A stretch of DNA of 64,000 bases from Nautilus pompilius (GCA_018389105.1 JACATO010000605.1:868001-932000); one strand, 5' to 3'; counted from the stretch's first letter, positions 1 to 13,329 are shown. The notes: generated from the letters alone by a model not told the origin. Made by a program: numbers and translations.

Positions 1-1489
1 AACATTGATTCCAATATATTTCTGTCTGCTGTGTTTCCATCTTGCACTGATCCGTAATTGTTCAGCCATATTGTAACATAAACATGAGAAAACCGTTTGG
101 TTACTGCGAGGAAAATCCGCTATATTAAGAAGTAGACGAATATAAACAGCGTGGTTACTGTCCGAATGAACGCCGTATCTACGGCGGTGGTGTTGCTGTG
201 GCAAAAAGAGATTATCAGAATGTCCTAATAAGTAATTAAGACGATTTTAATGCTTCTAAGAAACGAGCAGGAAATTAATGAATTGCTGGGTAAAAATATA
301 TTTTGATAGTTGTTGAGAAAAGAATAGAAATTAAGCAAATATCGTAAAACACTGTTTGCATTTCTTATAACAAAGTATTTCTTTCATCATATTTATACTT
401 TTAGACAACTCACAAACGAAAACCATTCCCTCGGTAAGTACATTTTTCCTTTTATAGTTCATGAAATATTTTCTTGCTAAATTCACGTTTGTTTAGAAGA
501 TCTGGTGAGTTAAGAGGAACTCTATACATTGTCAGTATTTAAACACAATCAGCTGGTAATCAGATCTGTCTACATTTATCCTAACTTGGGCCGTACTCTC
601 ACAATGTCGATAATATTGGTGGTGTTCAACCACGATAAAGATAATCTGGATAAAAATACATACCAAAAATCATAACAAATTCTGTCAATAAGACTAAAAT
701 AGAATAAAACCAAATGTCACTGGCCCAGATTCTGCAATGGCGCAGCATCTGCACGGAAAAGTTTCTGCTGATGGTAATGACCTCGTGTTGCTCTAGTTTA
801 TGGCAGATGTAGATCGATCAAGAATTTTGAAGCGAAACGGTATAAATCTTAACAGTTAAAGAAAGTTTTAATTTAACTATATTTTACATTTTTATATATA
901 TATATATTTTTATGCTCAAAATTAATTTTAATCTTGCAATTTGATTGGTTCATTCATTCGACTTTATAAAGGTACTCCATCCGTAGAGATAGCACGTCGT
1001 TTACTTCGTACCTGTAAGGCCGCATACGTGGCCAAAACAACTAAGTTTGTGATCCACAACCGTACGATTCATCCCATTTTATTTAGCGGAACATCAAGAT
1101 AATTTTCTTGATTTTCCAAAGAAAACATTTCAGATACAACCAATGAAGCATGGTATTATTGAGAACTTGATGCAGTATTATCATGCTACTTTTCTGATCC
1201 ATTATGTGGACTAAGACAGAGAAATCTCGTTGCAACATGCTGGATGAATTTAAGAATCTGCATTGAATCTGATACAATTGAAGTCCAAAGAATTGGGCAT
1301 TTGCTCACCTTCCCTGGAATTTCAAAAAATACATTTTATAAAGACGACTAATTAAAAATTCAAACTTTAATACAGCGCTTTTCAATGGCTACCATTTCAC
1401 ACTTCAATTAAAAGGTGCGATCTTCTATTCTCAGTTCGGAATTTCCTTATAACCATCTGAATGAATGCAGTTTGGTTAGCATTGATCTT
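1..1489. other. No gene recognised
   Basis: AT-rich sequence with only short chance open frames. I see no splice-bounded coding segment, no RNA gene and no recognisable repeat. It may be flank or decayed terminal sequence of the hAT relic that follows. Confidence 0.4.
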
Positions 1490-3300
1490 TTCATGACGAA
1501 CACTCATCATGCACAAACCAGATACACATTCTTCGGATATAGTCGATGGAAACTATGTTTCTAGCATTCACATGCTACTAAATAGACGTTCAACTTTTTC
1601 ACAGAGCGATTAGAATAATTTTATGCATTGCAGGATAAATATGGCGTGCTTGAGAACCTCCTCTAGTTCCCACATCCCTCATGTTTCTTGGCTCCCATCT
1701 TACACTATGTCCTCGCTTTTTCCTAAAATTAGTTCGGCGCAAACTTTAAAATTTGGGGTGAATGAAATAATAGGAGGCAGAAGTGCGGTTTGTCCTCTTC
1801 GGTAATTTGGCTTTGAAGCGACAAGGCGATTGAATCCAAATACGGTTCATAAATTGAGTAGCGGAAATAATTTTTAGATATCAGAACTTCCAGTATTTGA
1901 CCGATATCTCTGACGTCCACACGGGAGAACCAGTTCAATTTCGACCTTCTTTGCAATTGTCTGTACTTTATCGAACATGTCCTCAGTGAAACAAAACTCC
2001 ACTTCCCTTCAGAGATCTTTAAACACCAAAAGAAATTCACAAATGTGTCTGCTCACATCCATCATATTCAGTTGGACAGCGTAGAGCGGTATTTCCGAAT
2101 AATTAATAATATTATTCAGCGAAAACGGGACGGTTACTGCTCCTGCCGTACATCGTAACTGATGGCGATTCTGAAAAATGGTATCTGATGCTGCATCTGC
2201 CAGTATGTCTAACTGATGAAAGACTTTTTCAAAATTATCGACAAAAATTGTAATGCTCTTGTGTTTGCAGGTCTATCAATTTTAACAGAAAATTGGTACA
2301 TTAGGAATTCTTCTTCTTTGCGGGAAAGATTTCATGATGAATTTGACTGTTTCAAAAGTGTCTGGAATATCAGCGACAGAATTCAAATTGTTGACCATGA
2401 GGTTCAGTTTGTGTGAGGAACAGTATACAAATGTTGCTTTAGAGTAAATCCGCCCTCTTTACCATCAACATTGGTGCATCCATTATACACCTTCCCCCAA
2501 ATAATTTGTCCACGTCTAGACCGACCAAATTTCCTATATGTTTCAGATATTTGGTTTGCAAATCGCAGTCGCGTTCATCTCATTCGAGAAAACAAATCTT
2601 AAAAATTGCTCTTGTATCACAAATCTGCTCTCTTCAAATCAACAAAACGTTCGCCAATTGATAATTGCTCCGTCCTCAACGTTTCTGCAGTATCGTTTGC
2701 GATCATCATAACTGCAATGCCATTGTTGGATGAAGCAACAATTTCGTCCTTAATAGTTTCCTCATACAGGTGGATAACCTAATTCTGCGTGTGGATTGAT
2801 GTATAGCTGGTGCTGGCTATTCCCTGCTCCAGTGAATTTTTTCTGTCAATACCGCGTAGGACGATGTCATGTGTACTGCAGAACAAAGCAGTAGACCCTA
2901 TTAAAAATGGCATGGCAGGATTTTTCTTAATCTTGCGCTTGGTTCCATCATTCAGTTTAGACACAACATCCAAATGTGGATTTCCTTTATCGCTAAAATA
3001 CTAGCTGTACTTTGTTTTCCTTCTTTATGCCATTTGTTTAAAATATTTTGGTGCATTGTCTTGGAAGTATTGTAGAAGCTGCTAGGTGGAAGAGTCTTGT
3101 AATCCACAATGCACAGGTGGACGAAAAACTGTGCCGTATGTACATATATATCCTCTTGCGGATGGGGGGAATAAGGACGCCATGGCCAATGTTGTCTTTG
3201 GAAAATATGCTGTAAACATCGTGTTCCTTTATCGCTCTTTTAAAATCGTGATGAACAAGACGAGTGTGGGCTCCCTTGCCTGACTTGTACCTGAACCAAT
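1490..3300 (-). pseudogene. Decayed hAT-family transposase (ZMYM1/DUF4371-like)
   Basis: Minus-strand translation, pieced across frames, gives several hallmarks of the ZMYM1-like hAT transposase group. Around 2973-2779 there is a segment with FLIGSTALFCS followed by DIVLRG, matching the family's 'I..ILFCG...IPLRGH' stretch. Around 2510-2330 there is a YNGCTNVDGKEGG-like stretch, then after a frame change CSSHKLNLMVNN, matching 'GYDGASNMSG' and 'HC.AHSLNL'. Around 1930-1740 a segment reads YFRYSIYEPYLDSI, like the C-terminal 'YFRVTIFIPFLD' region. Stops and frameshifts interrupt every part, so the copy is dead. The family match is from remembered motifs; the boundaries are approximate and I found no terminal inverted repeats. 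Confidence 0.6.
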
Positions 3301-4558
3301 TTGTGAATTTTCCTTATGAATTGAGGTCTGACCAACCTCGAAACTGGTTATCGGTCTAGGCTGGTTGTCAGGGTGGAACTGGTTGGTGGTTCTGGTTTTA
3401 ACTCCACACAGTCTCTACTCTCTAATATTTCTATTTATTTGGCAGCGTCGTTTTCATTGAGATTGACAGTATTCTGGCTAGGAGATTTCGGTTTAAAGAA
3501 TTTCATAATATATTTATTGCAAACCATCACAAATTTATACTGTGACAGATAAATAGTTTTCTTGAACTGTTATATAATTCCTACCAGAATTGAATTCATA
3601 TGTAGTAATGAACACCAGTTTTATCAATAAGGAGATTTTTAACCATATAAAGTTTTACCTAAGATTTTGGCTTTTTTCTTCAAATAGTTGGTACTGAAAC
3701 ATTTAAAATGTAACACAAATTCAGGATACAATCTAAAAAACAATAATATTAATAAATTACTGTGGTGAACAGAAATACAGTCACACTACATATATTTGTT
3801 TGGTGTACTAAATACGGGCTAATATAGTTGGTACTATTCAGAAAACAGTTGATATCTTCAATAACAATTTTATCTTTGGTTTTAAACAAAGTTAAGAACA
3901 AATTAATGAAACGAACTTCTTCCATATTAATACCATTGTTGATATAATCATCACAAGAAAATAAAAATAATTTAGGATTAGTTTATTACAAACAGATAAA
4001 GCTTAGATTATTGAAACTGTCCTTTTCTTTTTAGGCAAACGTTTGTAGAAATCAAGTATGGGAAAGTACCAATATTTAAAGAAAACATTGAACAACCCAA
4101 TGTTATTTCAATGTTTAAAAAATACATACCAGAAAATCTTCATAACTAATAGCTTCCCAGTATTAATGTTTAGTTAGACTCTTCTGGAAGTCAAAATTCT
4201 ACAAAGTATGATGAATGTGTTAGAAACATTTTCTAAAAAGATTCCTAGAATACTTAGTAATATATACCATCTCAACCATAAAGGGAGAAAACAGAAGATC
4301 TAGTTGCCTAATTTGACCTGTGGACTCTTATGAAAGTTTTACGTTTAGATATTTTGTAAAGATGTTTTCAGTAATTCTGTTCAATTTTTCAGGAATGATT
4401 TACGAAATAAGATAGTAACAAATGATTATTCAAAAATAAACTGAATGCATAATTTTTAAACAAGAGATTTCTTAAAGTTAATACTTTTTGCTTTTCTATC
4501 ATTTTGTTTGTATATTATTCATATATAGTGAGTATATTGTCTTTGTTTTATGTTTCAG
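3301..4558. other. No gene recognised
   Basis: AT-rich sequence, presumably intronic or intergenic. No splice-bounded coding segment, RNA gene or clear repeat seen. Confidence 0.4.
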
Positions 4559-4587
4559 CCGTAAGCGTCTTTTTCGTGGTCCATCAG
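4559..4587 (+). CDS. Candidate microexon of coiled-coil gene, copy 1
   Basis: A 29-nt segment lies between a good acceptor (TTTTATGTTTCAG) and a donor (CAG|GTAATG). Read with one leading base it encodes RKRLFRGPS and leaves the gene in phase 1. That is the phase needed to join the exon at 8929. The introns after this exon and after the 8929 exon share a diverged repeat module, which suggests an exon-intron unit was duplicated. The exon is too short to be certain of, and no start codon or upstream exon was found. Confidence 0.35.
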
Positions 4588-4627
4588 GTAATGTATCCCA
4601 TCTTCAAAATATTTTTTACTCCCTTAC

Positions 4628-4797
4628 TTTAGACTCCGTCAGAGATCTAATGGTATTTACTCTTGTGGAGATAAATATATAGTGATACTTCTAACTTAAC
4701 TGCTGAGTCAGCTTTAGACTCTGTCAGAGATCTAATGGTATTTACTCTTGTGGAGATAAATATATAGTGATACTTCTAACTTAACTGCTGAGTCAGC
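4628..4797. repeat. Two tandem copies of an 85-bp unit
   Basis: Units 4628-4712 and 4713-4797 are identical except for one base (ACTCCGTC against ACTCTGTC). Near-identity implies a recent local duplication inside the intron after the candidate microexon. The unit contains the CTTCTAACTTAACTGCTGAGTCAGC motif type that recurs, much diverged, at 9075-9710. Confidence 0.95.
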
Positions 4798-5270
4798 TTC
4801 AACATGATGACCTGACTTGTTCTGCTGAATTTGTAGTCAAAGTCTCACGGTTAGCCTGCCTCATTTTATTAATTAGGAATTTGTTTCTCTTTAACCACTT
4901 AATTAAGTGATGACATTCCATTTTATGAAATCTTATTGTGAATGCTTAGTATAAAAAGAATTTATTTTATCTTGAGACTTGTCAGAAAAAAGTTTGTGTT
5001 TACGATCTCAGCTTGTAAATATCATTAAGATGTCTTCTTTGGTCGATAGCTCTGAAGAAATATTTTCCTGGCCATCTATCCTGCCAAAATTGTTTCATGA
5101 TCCTTGAACCAATATTCTTTCCATTAACTGTAAGCACTCTATAACTCTCCTCTTTAGTAGCCAACAAAGATGCTAAGCTGGTTGGGTTATGAACTTATCG
5201 GTTCTCATATTTGTCTTCCTAGCTGTTTTTACAAGAAACATTCACGACAAAGTTAACATTTTCTAAGGTT
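4798..5270. repeat. Diverged intronic module, paralogous to 9700-10040
   Basis: The stretch around 5041-5260 aligns by eye with 9821-10040. Shared landmarks are GCTGGTTGGGTTAT, then CTCATATTTRTC, then a Thr/Ser-type AACAYTCAC block and an AGTTAA...TTTTGG/TTTTCT end. Similarity is patchy with indels, so this is an old duplication. It follows the microexon at 4559 just as its partner follows the exon at 8929. Confidence 0.55.
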
Positions 5271-8200
5271 ACGCAAATTGCACTGAAACATTATATGGCT
5301 GACGTAGCGTCAAGATGTTATTTTGGAAATACTGAGAACTTTCTGATGATAGTGAATAATTCAACACTTGAGATCAATGAACAATTTTCGAGTTAGCAGA
5401 AAAAGCATCCTAACACCTTAGATTATAAACATTGATAGGTTTAAGAATTATGGTTATTGATGAAAACACTTTTATTATTCATAACTGTGCGATTAACCGG
5501 CTTACCACCAAAAGATTAGTAAGTACAATTTTTGCGTGCTTATAATTCTTGGAAGTAACAATAACATGCATTACACGTAGATCTAAAGAAAAGCATATAT
5601 TTCATTAAAGGCTATCAATAAAAATCTGTATTCTACTTAATGCTGCATACTACTACATGATCAACACTTCTTTAAACAAACGTTTAAAACTTTAATGTAC
5701 ATGTTACCGTACTATCATTTTTAACTCAAACTTTCATTATCGAAGGTTTCGTTCCTAATTAGGCTGCTAAGAAAATTATAAAACAAATCTCACTTACAGA
5801 ACTTTAGAGTTCAGGAATTTTATACCATTTTTAAAAAAGATATAACAAATTAATCTGCGTGTTGACTAATTTTCGATGTAGTCACCATCAGTGTTTGCTC
5901 TTGATAAGGACTGTTTTTGGAGTGTAATAATATTAATTGCATTGTACGTTTCTACTTTTCTGGATAGAATACACAATTGAAGCCAATCTTGAAATGTCAA
6001 ACTGCCTTTTGATAAGATATATTCGTATGCTTTCTGACTAACGCGTTAGACTATTTCGCCACCACACCACCGCCTATTTAGATTTTACCTTTTATGATAT
6101 TTAATCTTTCCTGTCGGTTAGAAGGGGTACACATTCTAATATCCTTAATACTTGGTTTTCTTAGTGCCATGTGTGGTAGAGCCAGGTGAATCATATCCTT
6201 ACTTTAGCAGCGCTACCCCTGATCAAACGTAGTGCATTCTGTACTCTCAAAATGTTGATTGTATGGCCAGGTATTATCCGTAAGAGCTGACTTATTCTTT
6301 TGACCGACCGCTGCTCTCCTTGTTTTATATACTGTGATTTTGGTACTTTTATTTGTTTTGAAAATGTATTTCACAGCCACATTTAAAGACAATGGAGTTA
6401 AATACTGTTCTTGGCGCTCATTAAGTTTTGCTTTAATACCCTGTATATTAAGGAATTAAGTCAGTACCATAGAAAATGAACTTGATCTTAAATTACCTGC
6501 TGATGGCACAAGCATTTCGAATGTTTCTAAAATGTAGAAAATAAACCTTTTATTACTCTTTAGTAGATTTTAAAAAAATCTCGCCTAGAAAGCTATTCTT
6601 CTTCACAAAGCTGTAATGATATGTTGGTTTTCTAGTCCTACTTCTGCATCATGGCATATTTACTGTTTCTGCTCTAAGTGAAAGCCATTAAACTATTCTC
6701 TAGATTTTCTGATGATGACTGAATGCAGACGACGAAGTATACTAACGTTAAAATGCACTTTTGAAATAGTTTACACCACCAAACGATTTGTGGGCAAAAA
6801 TTCAGTGTACACGTAATTGCCGGAGGGAACGATTCAATTCATTCTATGTAAATCTTGAGAAAAGGAAAAGTTTTATTACTGACCAGAAACGAAGAATTTT
6901 CCATTCGAAATAAAAATTGTCCATTCATATATAACCCACATTTTATTTTAGCAAATTTAAGCTGCAGAAATATTTATTGTACCACTGTATTTTGAGAAGT
7001 CTCTCTTTGTCTACTATTTATGTAATAAAAACACTAATTAACTCTGTAACACATAAAGCATTGATAGTTTTAGCGTTTTACTTAGAGAGGTGAACACAAC
7101 TGGAAACCTGTTTTATGTTTTATTTGGAAGTCGGCCACAATGATGAAGGTCAGAGACAGGTTCATAAATTTCCATGGAAAATTAGTAAATTATTTATGCC
7201 GTCAAAGTACTCAGAAATTAATTTTTACATTAATGCTGCTGCTTCCCCATATGTAGTCAGAGCCATGTTGCTTATTGAAACCCCATTCTTTTCAGTAGGA
7301 TGTTGGATCCACCCTGCTGTCTTAGTTTTGTAAGTCCTGCTCTGATAAATAGATTATCACCTCCGGTGTCCATTTTCCATCACTACTTGCAGGAATACCT
7401 TTTTGGGAAGCCTCATTGATAATCACTAGAAAAACGAAAATTATCTTTCTAAATATCAGTACTATTAAAATATTTCACTAATTATTTTTTGACATTGCTT
7501 GGAGTCGTCGTAATAATTTATTTAACTGAGCCTTCGGTGTTTAGTTAATTATCAGCTTTTAGGTTTTTGCTTTCTTTTTCACTACAAATGCAATTCCAAA
7601 GTGTTACTTTCTACTTTAAAAAAGCTTTTATGCCTATTCGGCTGCTAAATCGCTTTAGTCAAATTTCAGGTTAGCGTTTTAGGACAGATATAAATTAAAT
7701 TATACATTTTCGTTATATATATAAAATGTTATGATGATATGTCTTTCCATGATTACTTGATTATTGTCTGTTGTTCCAATCTTAGATATTTATTTACCTT
7801 AAGATTTTTTAAAATCTAATTATAAATGCAGAAATAATTAAAGATATATCATATTGTTTTTTTAATATAATTTATTAACCATTCAGGAGATATATAAGTA
7901 CACAAATACAAAGTGTAGCTTTTATCAAGTACTGTAAACAGAGCAACAATAAATAAAGAATTACACATCATAATTTTCACTTTGAATAGGCTGAAAATTT
8001 TAGAATCATGTCTGCTGCACAATTACATACTGCCATGTTATTAAATAAAACACTCTCCACATCGGCAAATATCTGTCATGATTACGTGGATTCTCAGTTT
8101 CCTACCTCGACATTGTCAATGTATTAGTCATCAATTTAATAACTAGAATAGTTTTAAAGGGTTCGCACTGTGTATTCAGTTTATAGATGACTGCTTTCCT

Positions 8201-8928
8201 CGATGTTGGCTGAATAAAAAATCCACTTAAAAATTTGGTATCTTCTAATCTCAAACATCTGACGAGAGTTTGAAGTCTTTATATGCCATCTTAAGTTATT
8301 GAAAATTTAGTTATTACTAGGGGCATTCAAATAAGTTGTGGCTGAAATTGCGCCACTCTACTTGTTTTAAGTCGGGTTCCATTCGAAAATTTTAAATTTT
8401 AATACGTCTCCTACCACGTGACCTGTTATGTCAGCATCTTTCGTGTTTTGGATGTTAGTCCCCTACAGAAAATTAGGGAATAAACTGGAGGTGGCAAATA
8501 TAAAATTTTTGTAAATTTAACTAATTACGCTTGAAATCACAGTACAGATTATGGTTCTTTTTCGAATGATTAAGGTTAAGTATAAATTGTTCAATTATTT
8601 TTTTGAATATCTGCCGACTTTTTTGTATTTGTCTTGGTTAAATGATATAATTATTGTCTGATTTAAGGAGTAAATAGATAAATACTGGTTGTCATCATCT
8701 TGTTTTCCAACGTAAAAAATATTAGGAAAGAAATTAGTTAAAATTTCTGCTATCTTTCCTAAATCTTGAATCCAACTTTTACACCTGATTAAACAAACGA
8801 TATTGAGCATAAAATATTTCACTTTTCAAGAATGGTTAAAATTACTTGGAAATTATCTGATCTTTAAGATATATTTATTTGATTTTTCAGAGGAAAAAAA
8901 GATTAATGCTTCATATGATTTATTTTAG
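5271..8928. other. Intron-like sequence, no gene recognised
   Basis: About 3.7 kb of AT-rich DNA with short open frames only. A 72-codon frame at 7115-7333 has no family resemblance and no splice signals at useful positions. A TGTAGTCAGAGCC motif at about 7253 resembles the 9075-9710 repeat. Confidence 0.4.
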
Positions 8929-9003
8929 CAAAAAAACTTCCAAGAATCACTGAAACCAGTCCGCATTCAAGATCACCCGTACCAAAACCACCCACGTCTA
9001 AAG
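8929..9003 (+). CDS. Exon: Pro/Ser/Arg-rich N-terminal segment, copy 1
   Basis: The 75-nt exon follows acceptor TGATTTATTTTAG and ends at donor AAAG|GTAAAA. It encodes KKLPRITETSPHSRSPVPKP plus PTSK, a basic, proline-rich segment likely disordered. The exit phase (1) matches the entry phase of the exon at 13965, giving a continuous ...SK-G-FSDMEDEYEKE junction. No counterpart was found upstream of gene copy 2. Confidence 0.5.
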
Positions 9004-9074
9004 GTAAAAACAAAATTGGCTAAAACAGGAAGTAAATGTTTCCTGAGTACCTATTTTTTCCATAAATTTTCTAC

Positions 9075-9710
9075 TGGTGCTTCTCAGTATATAGTCAGAT
9101 CTTCACTGCAGGCTTAACCCTTGTGGCTGGTGCTTGCCAGCGTGTAGTCATCTCCAATAACGTAATCACAGTGTTCTCAACATGTAGTCAAAGTCTTACT
9201 ACTATCTTAACTGTAGTATCTCTAGCTATGAAGATGTGACGTCAGTTAACTGCTTATTTAACATTGCTTTTTAAAGCTGTTTCCAGAGCCATCTCGCCAA
9301 CTTGTCTAGTAGTTGGTATGTTGTCAGAGCTACAGTGACAAAATACCTTTGCTGCTGCTAAATATATAACCAGAGCACGACTGCTAACATAACTCTGTTG
9401 CTGCTGCAAATGTAGTCACAGAACCACTAATAATATTAACCCTTTGCTGTCTAATATGTAAACAGATTGATATGGCTACCTTAACCTTGGTACATCTCAA
9501 CATGTACTCAGCTCCATATTGCTAACTTGATTATAGTACTTCTTGATAGATAGGGAAATTCCACTACAAACTTCATCTTTGACGTAGAAGAATATGAACT
9601 GAGAGCTCCACTGTTATCTTATATATCGAGTATCTCAACATAACGTCAAATTCTAACTTCTAACTGCTCTCTTAACTGTAGTACTGCCGAATATGTAGAG
9701 CGTTCCAATC
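9075..9710. repeat. Strongly diverged tandem repeat, unit roughly 60 bp
   Basis: A motif of the form 'CTGCTGAATATGTAGTCAGAGC' then 'CACTGCTAACTTAACT' recurs many times with heavy divergence, for example near 9090, 9180, 9365, 9410, 9455, 9500 and 9690. Related motifs occur at 4690-4860 and near 7250. It looks like an old minisatellite in the intron after the 8929 exon. Unit length and copy number are estimates by eye. Confidence 0.6.
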
Positions 9711-10109
9711 CTTAAGATTTCGGATGTATTTTCATAAAATTTTATTTGGAATACATAGTATTTAATACAAATTACTTTTGATCCTGAGACTCTCAGATAT
9801 AAAAATTTTCGTTAAGTCGTTTTCTTTCGGTTGATGGTGTTGAAGAAAGAAACTTTCCCGGTCTCATAGTTCCCCAAAGTGATACTAAGCGGCCTGTTAA
9901 TTACTAGTTTGTACACCATCTGCCACGCAAGCGGCTTTCTCCAGACGCTTGGCTGGTTGGGTTATATATCTGTTGGCGCTCATATTTATCATTTTAACTC
10001 TATTCAAAATAACACTCACTACATAGTTAAAAATTTTGGAAACTTATATAAATTGTATTAAGCCATTGTATGGGTTAGGGTAGAGTCAGGGTAGCATATT
10101 ACGGCCCCT
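9711..10109. repeat. Diverged intronic module, paralogous to 5041-5260
   Basis: The partner of the module after the 4559 microexon. It contains GGCTGGTTGGGTTATATATC and CTCATATTTATCATTTTAAC, which match the other copy with substitutions. A 60-codon frame at 9879-10061 lies over it but shows no family features. Confidence 0.5.
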
Positions 10110-11809
10110 TTTTAATATAAAATTTCGAAATCTAAATTTATCCTCTTGTAAATATTGGAAGATCATAAAACAACCACATTTACTCTCGCAGACATACAGA
10201 CATAAACACTCCACAGGAGCCAGTGATCTTTGGCGAAAACGTCTGTGTGTTGGGCGATAGGGCTGAGTTGGCAGCTGGACTCACGTAGCAGACATGTAAG
10301 CCTCAAGATAGACAAATGTTTTTCCGTGTTTGATCAGCACCTTGCAGGTAAATGACGTCACGGTCAGCCTTTTAAACAGCCAAACAATCTCAGAACATGA
10401 CTTAATCTACGAGGATGCGGTGAATGGCAATGTGATAATTGTCATCTTATTTTTTCTGTTGCTGGGAGAAAATGCCTTTTGTGAAATAGAAAAATTTTCG
10501 TGTCAAAGATTTATTTCCCTTTAATACTCAACAAAAACAATTCTCTTTTGAAATAACCATCGTTTTCAGCACAAAACTTCCCTTTTTTAAATTTATGAAG
10601 CAAATTAAATATTTTTCTTGCAATATAACAGTTAATAAAAGTCAGCGTTGTCACCACAGCAATAAATCGGGTTAAAATCTAAATTTATCTCCATTGCTTC
10701 TTTTCAAGAGGTTATTCATTTTCTTTCCCTTTTTAAAATTACAGTAAGTATAAACGTATATGAATATGCCGTGAAAAAAGCGGAAGAGAAAATAAAACCC
10801 TAAATACCTAGAATTAGGGTTATACAAGGATTGACAATTTTTAATTTGTAAATTCTACCCAGGTTATGCTAAACAAAAACCGTGAATCATGGAACAGTAG
10901 GAAATACTTGAATAGCAAATATTTGTCTGTCGTAGTAATTTCCCTAATTCCTGACACTCTGAAGAATTTTATGTAATTATCGAACTTTATAATATATGCA
11001 GGTATTGGATAAAATGTAAGCATAATTACCAGATGATCTTCGTGCTCAGGTTTCAATAGGAATTCAAATTTAATTGTTATACATTTAACTCTCGCCCATT
11101 CTTGCTTTCTTTACTACAAATCCCTGTCGTTTAACGCTAATCTTTAGTATACTCTTAGGCAATGAAATCATGTCGCTTCTCTTACTCAAACATACCTTAT
11201 AAGTCTGGATAACAGGTAGTAACTTCCTATTGGAAAACAAAAAAAAAACACTAGTTACTCTAAGCGTGCAAATCTTTGTTCTAAAACGAATCAAACAATC
11301 AGCAAACTGCGAATGTAAAGTTGTAATGAAAGTAGAGAATTGGGGCCAGGTTTTAACTAATAAATCGCCTATCAAGCTAAGAAAAAGGTTTTATTTATTT
11401 ATTTCAAATAAAGAAATATGTTTTTCGAAGTTATTTTTAACATAAGCCAGAGAATGGTTTATTTCGAATTTTCTGTTTCTCGTTTCAAAATTGCGACAGA
11501 TGCAAACGATCCGCCCTCTTCCAAGTTAACTTGATGGATAAACAGAGGCAGGGTTTTACACGCCTCTGTTTAAGACTTTGTGCCGTCACGAATGAGTCAC
11601 GTGTTCTTTTTATCGCAGTAAACCCCTACGCCATAGACGATTTTGGAAAAATAATGTGAAAACTTTCACTTTTTCTTTTTGAAGAAACTAATATTCATTT
11701 TAATTTACGAATAACATAAATATTCATAAGACTAAGAAATATTAATGAAAAATTCAAATATTTAACAAGTGAACAGTTGAATTAAAGTAAAAGAAAATTA
11801 TTTGCTCTT
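10110..11809. repeat. Segmental duplication block A, copy 1
   Basis: About 1.7 kb nearly identical to 42107-43811, in the same orientation and the same order relative to the coiled-coil gene. Differences are scattered single bases and 1-bp indels. Identity begins near AAAATTTCGAAATCTAAATT and ends at GCTCTT, just before 11810. Open frames inside it (minus 10841-11056 and 11085-11375) are preserved only because the copies are recent; their proteins show no recognisable domain. Confidence 0.92.
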
Positions 11810-11925
11810 TCAATTAATAGTTGTTTGAGGTGTTAAAACCAATCTGATGAAGTGTTTTCCCGAAAATACGGAGGTTGACATAAATGAAGAAGGAATACCA
11901 TTTGGGCTGGTCTACCTCACCCAAT

Positions 11926-12097
11926 GGTTCGATCCCCGGTGGGGTCGGAGGTACGTGCTGCTGCTGACATTCACTTACCCCCTGCCAACTCGCACTGGGC
12001 CAGCGCGGCAGAGTTTGGCCCATTACTCCCCATGAAATCTGGGGAAGGCCTATGTCCAACAACGGACCTCAACTGGCTGATGACGACGATAACGACG
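11926..12097 (+). mobile_element. 5'-truncated tRNA-derived SINE with 12-bp target-site duplication
   Basis: The element opens with GGTTCGATCCCCGG, which matches the tRNA B-box / T-loop consensus (GGTTCGANTCC). It ends with GGGGAAGGCCTATGTCCAAC...CTGGCTGATGACGACGATAACG, the tail type I recall from many arthropod SINEs and LINE 3' ends. The 12-base sequence ACCTCACCCAAT flanks it exactly at 11914-11925 and 12098-12109. This indicates insertion of a copy that starts at the B box and therefore lacks its A-box half. It is immediately downstream of block A and absent from copy 2. Confidence 0.75.
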
Positions 12098-12109
12098 ACC
12101 TCACCCAAT

Positions 12110-13329
12110 ATTTTCTCTACAAAAGTTATAATCCTTCAAAATAAATAAAAATTGACCGAAAAATGACAATTTTAACCTGTTTATAATTCGTCTCAAATGA
12201 GTATAGTGATTTTTATCTGGTATAAAATATAAAAAAACATACATCATAGGTTGAAAAAAGGCGATTATTCTCAAATGAGTACATTGTCTACACGATTACT
12301 GTCACTATTGTGTAAACTTAGTTTTCTGTAAATTTTGGGGATTTCTCTATCATTCGTTTTTGTTCAGAAGTGCATCAATGGCCTGATTAAAGTAATTCTG
12401 GATAATCTCTGCTTCCGATATGGCATTGTTCAAGTTCATATTTGTCGCGTAAGATTTGATAAAAACGCGTTCTATAATCCTTAATCAGTCGTGAAATGTC
12501 ATTTGTATTTGTCAGGGAAAGGAATGTGTGATGAGCATAGAAAACTTGTTTGTTTCATCTATTTCAGCAGCTGCCAGGAACTCACCACCTCTCCCAGATA
12601 AAGCAAATGGACCTGCCAACTTTCAGTGTTTCCAAGTCATTCTAAGATTATCTTTCGACTTCCTTTTTTCTGGAGCCTTTGTTTCTTCAGTTCTTTCTGT
12701 TTCTAGTTCCATGCAAGCATGTTTTCTAGAATTTTGCCCACCCAAAGTCTATACTGCTATACTCTCGGAAGAATCCTGGTGACCACTTGTTCATTATGTT
12801 AGCTGGTTTATCGTTGACTACTGATGCAGATACACTGAGAAGTTGATTCTCACCCTTCTCTGAAAGTTTATCATTTATTGTGTAAATATTGCGTTCGGCA
12901 TAAAGGTTGTAGATGAATGTTTGCTCAAGCTTATACGTATGTATCTGGGATTCTTAGCATATTTAGCATGGTATCTGAAGCTAAATATATTCCACTTTTT
13001 TCCCTAAAGCTTTCAGCAAGTGCAGGAATTATCATCTGTAGAAGCCTGACCACTTACGGTTGGCATGCATCCAAAGATCTCGTATAGTTCATCATCATAA
13101 TTTGTGCGCTGAAATCTCTTATTGCAAGCGAACTTTAATGTTAGTGCATCAACAAGCATGAGCAAAACCTGCATCGGTTTACGGCAGATAATTTACAGGT
13201 GTTGAAGAGTTGGAATGAGATTCATTTATAGGTTGTGTGAGTTGACGTTATGCTATAATAAAATATATCTTCTTAAAAAAGGATTTAATTTCACATGCGG
13301 CCTCTAAATTTCCAAGAAAGTAACTTTTG
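12110..13329. other. Intron-like sequence, no gene recognised
   Basis: AT-rich to moderately mixed sequence with an 84-codon frame (12528-12782) lacking family features. Some minus-strand stretches near 13030-13200 look faintly protein-like (DDELYEIFG) and might be an old transposon remnant, but I cannot place them. Confidence 0.35.
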
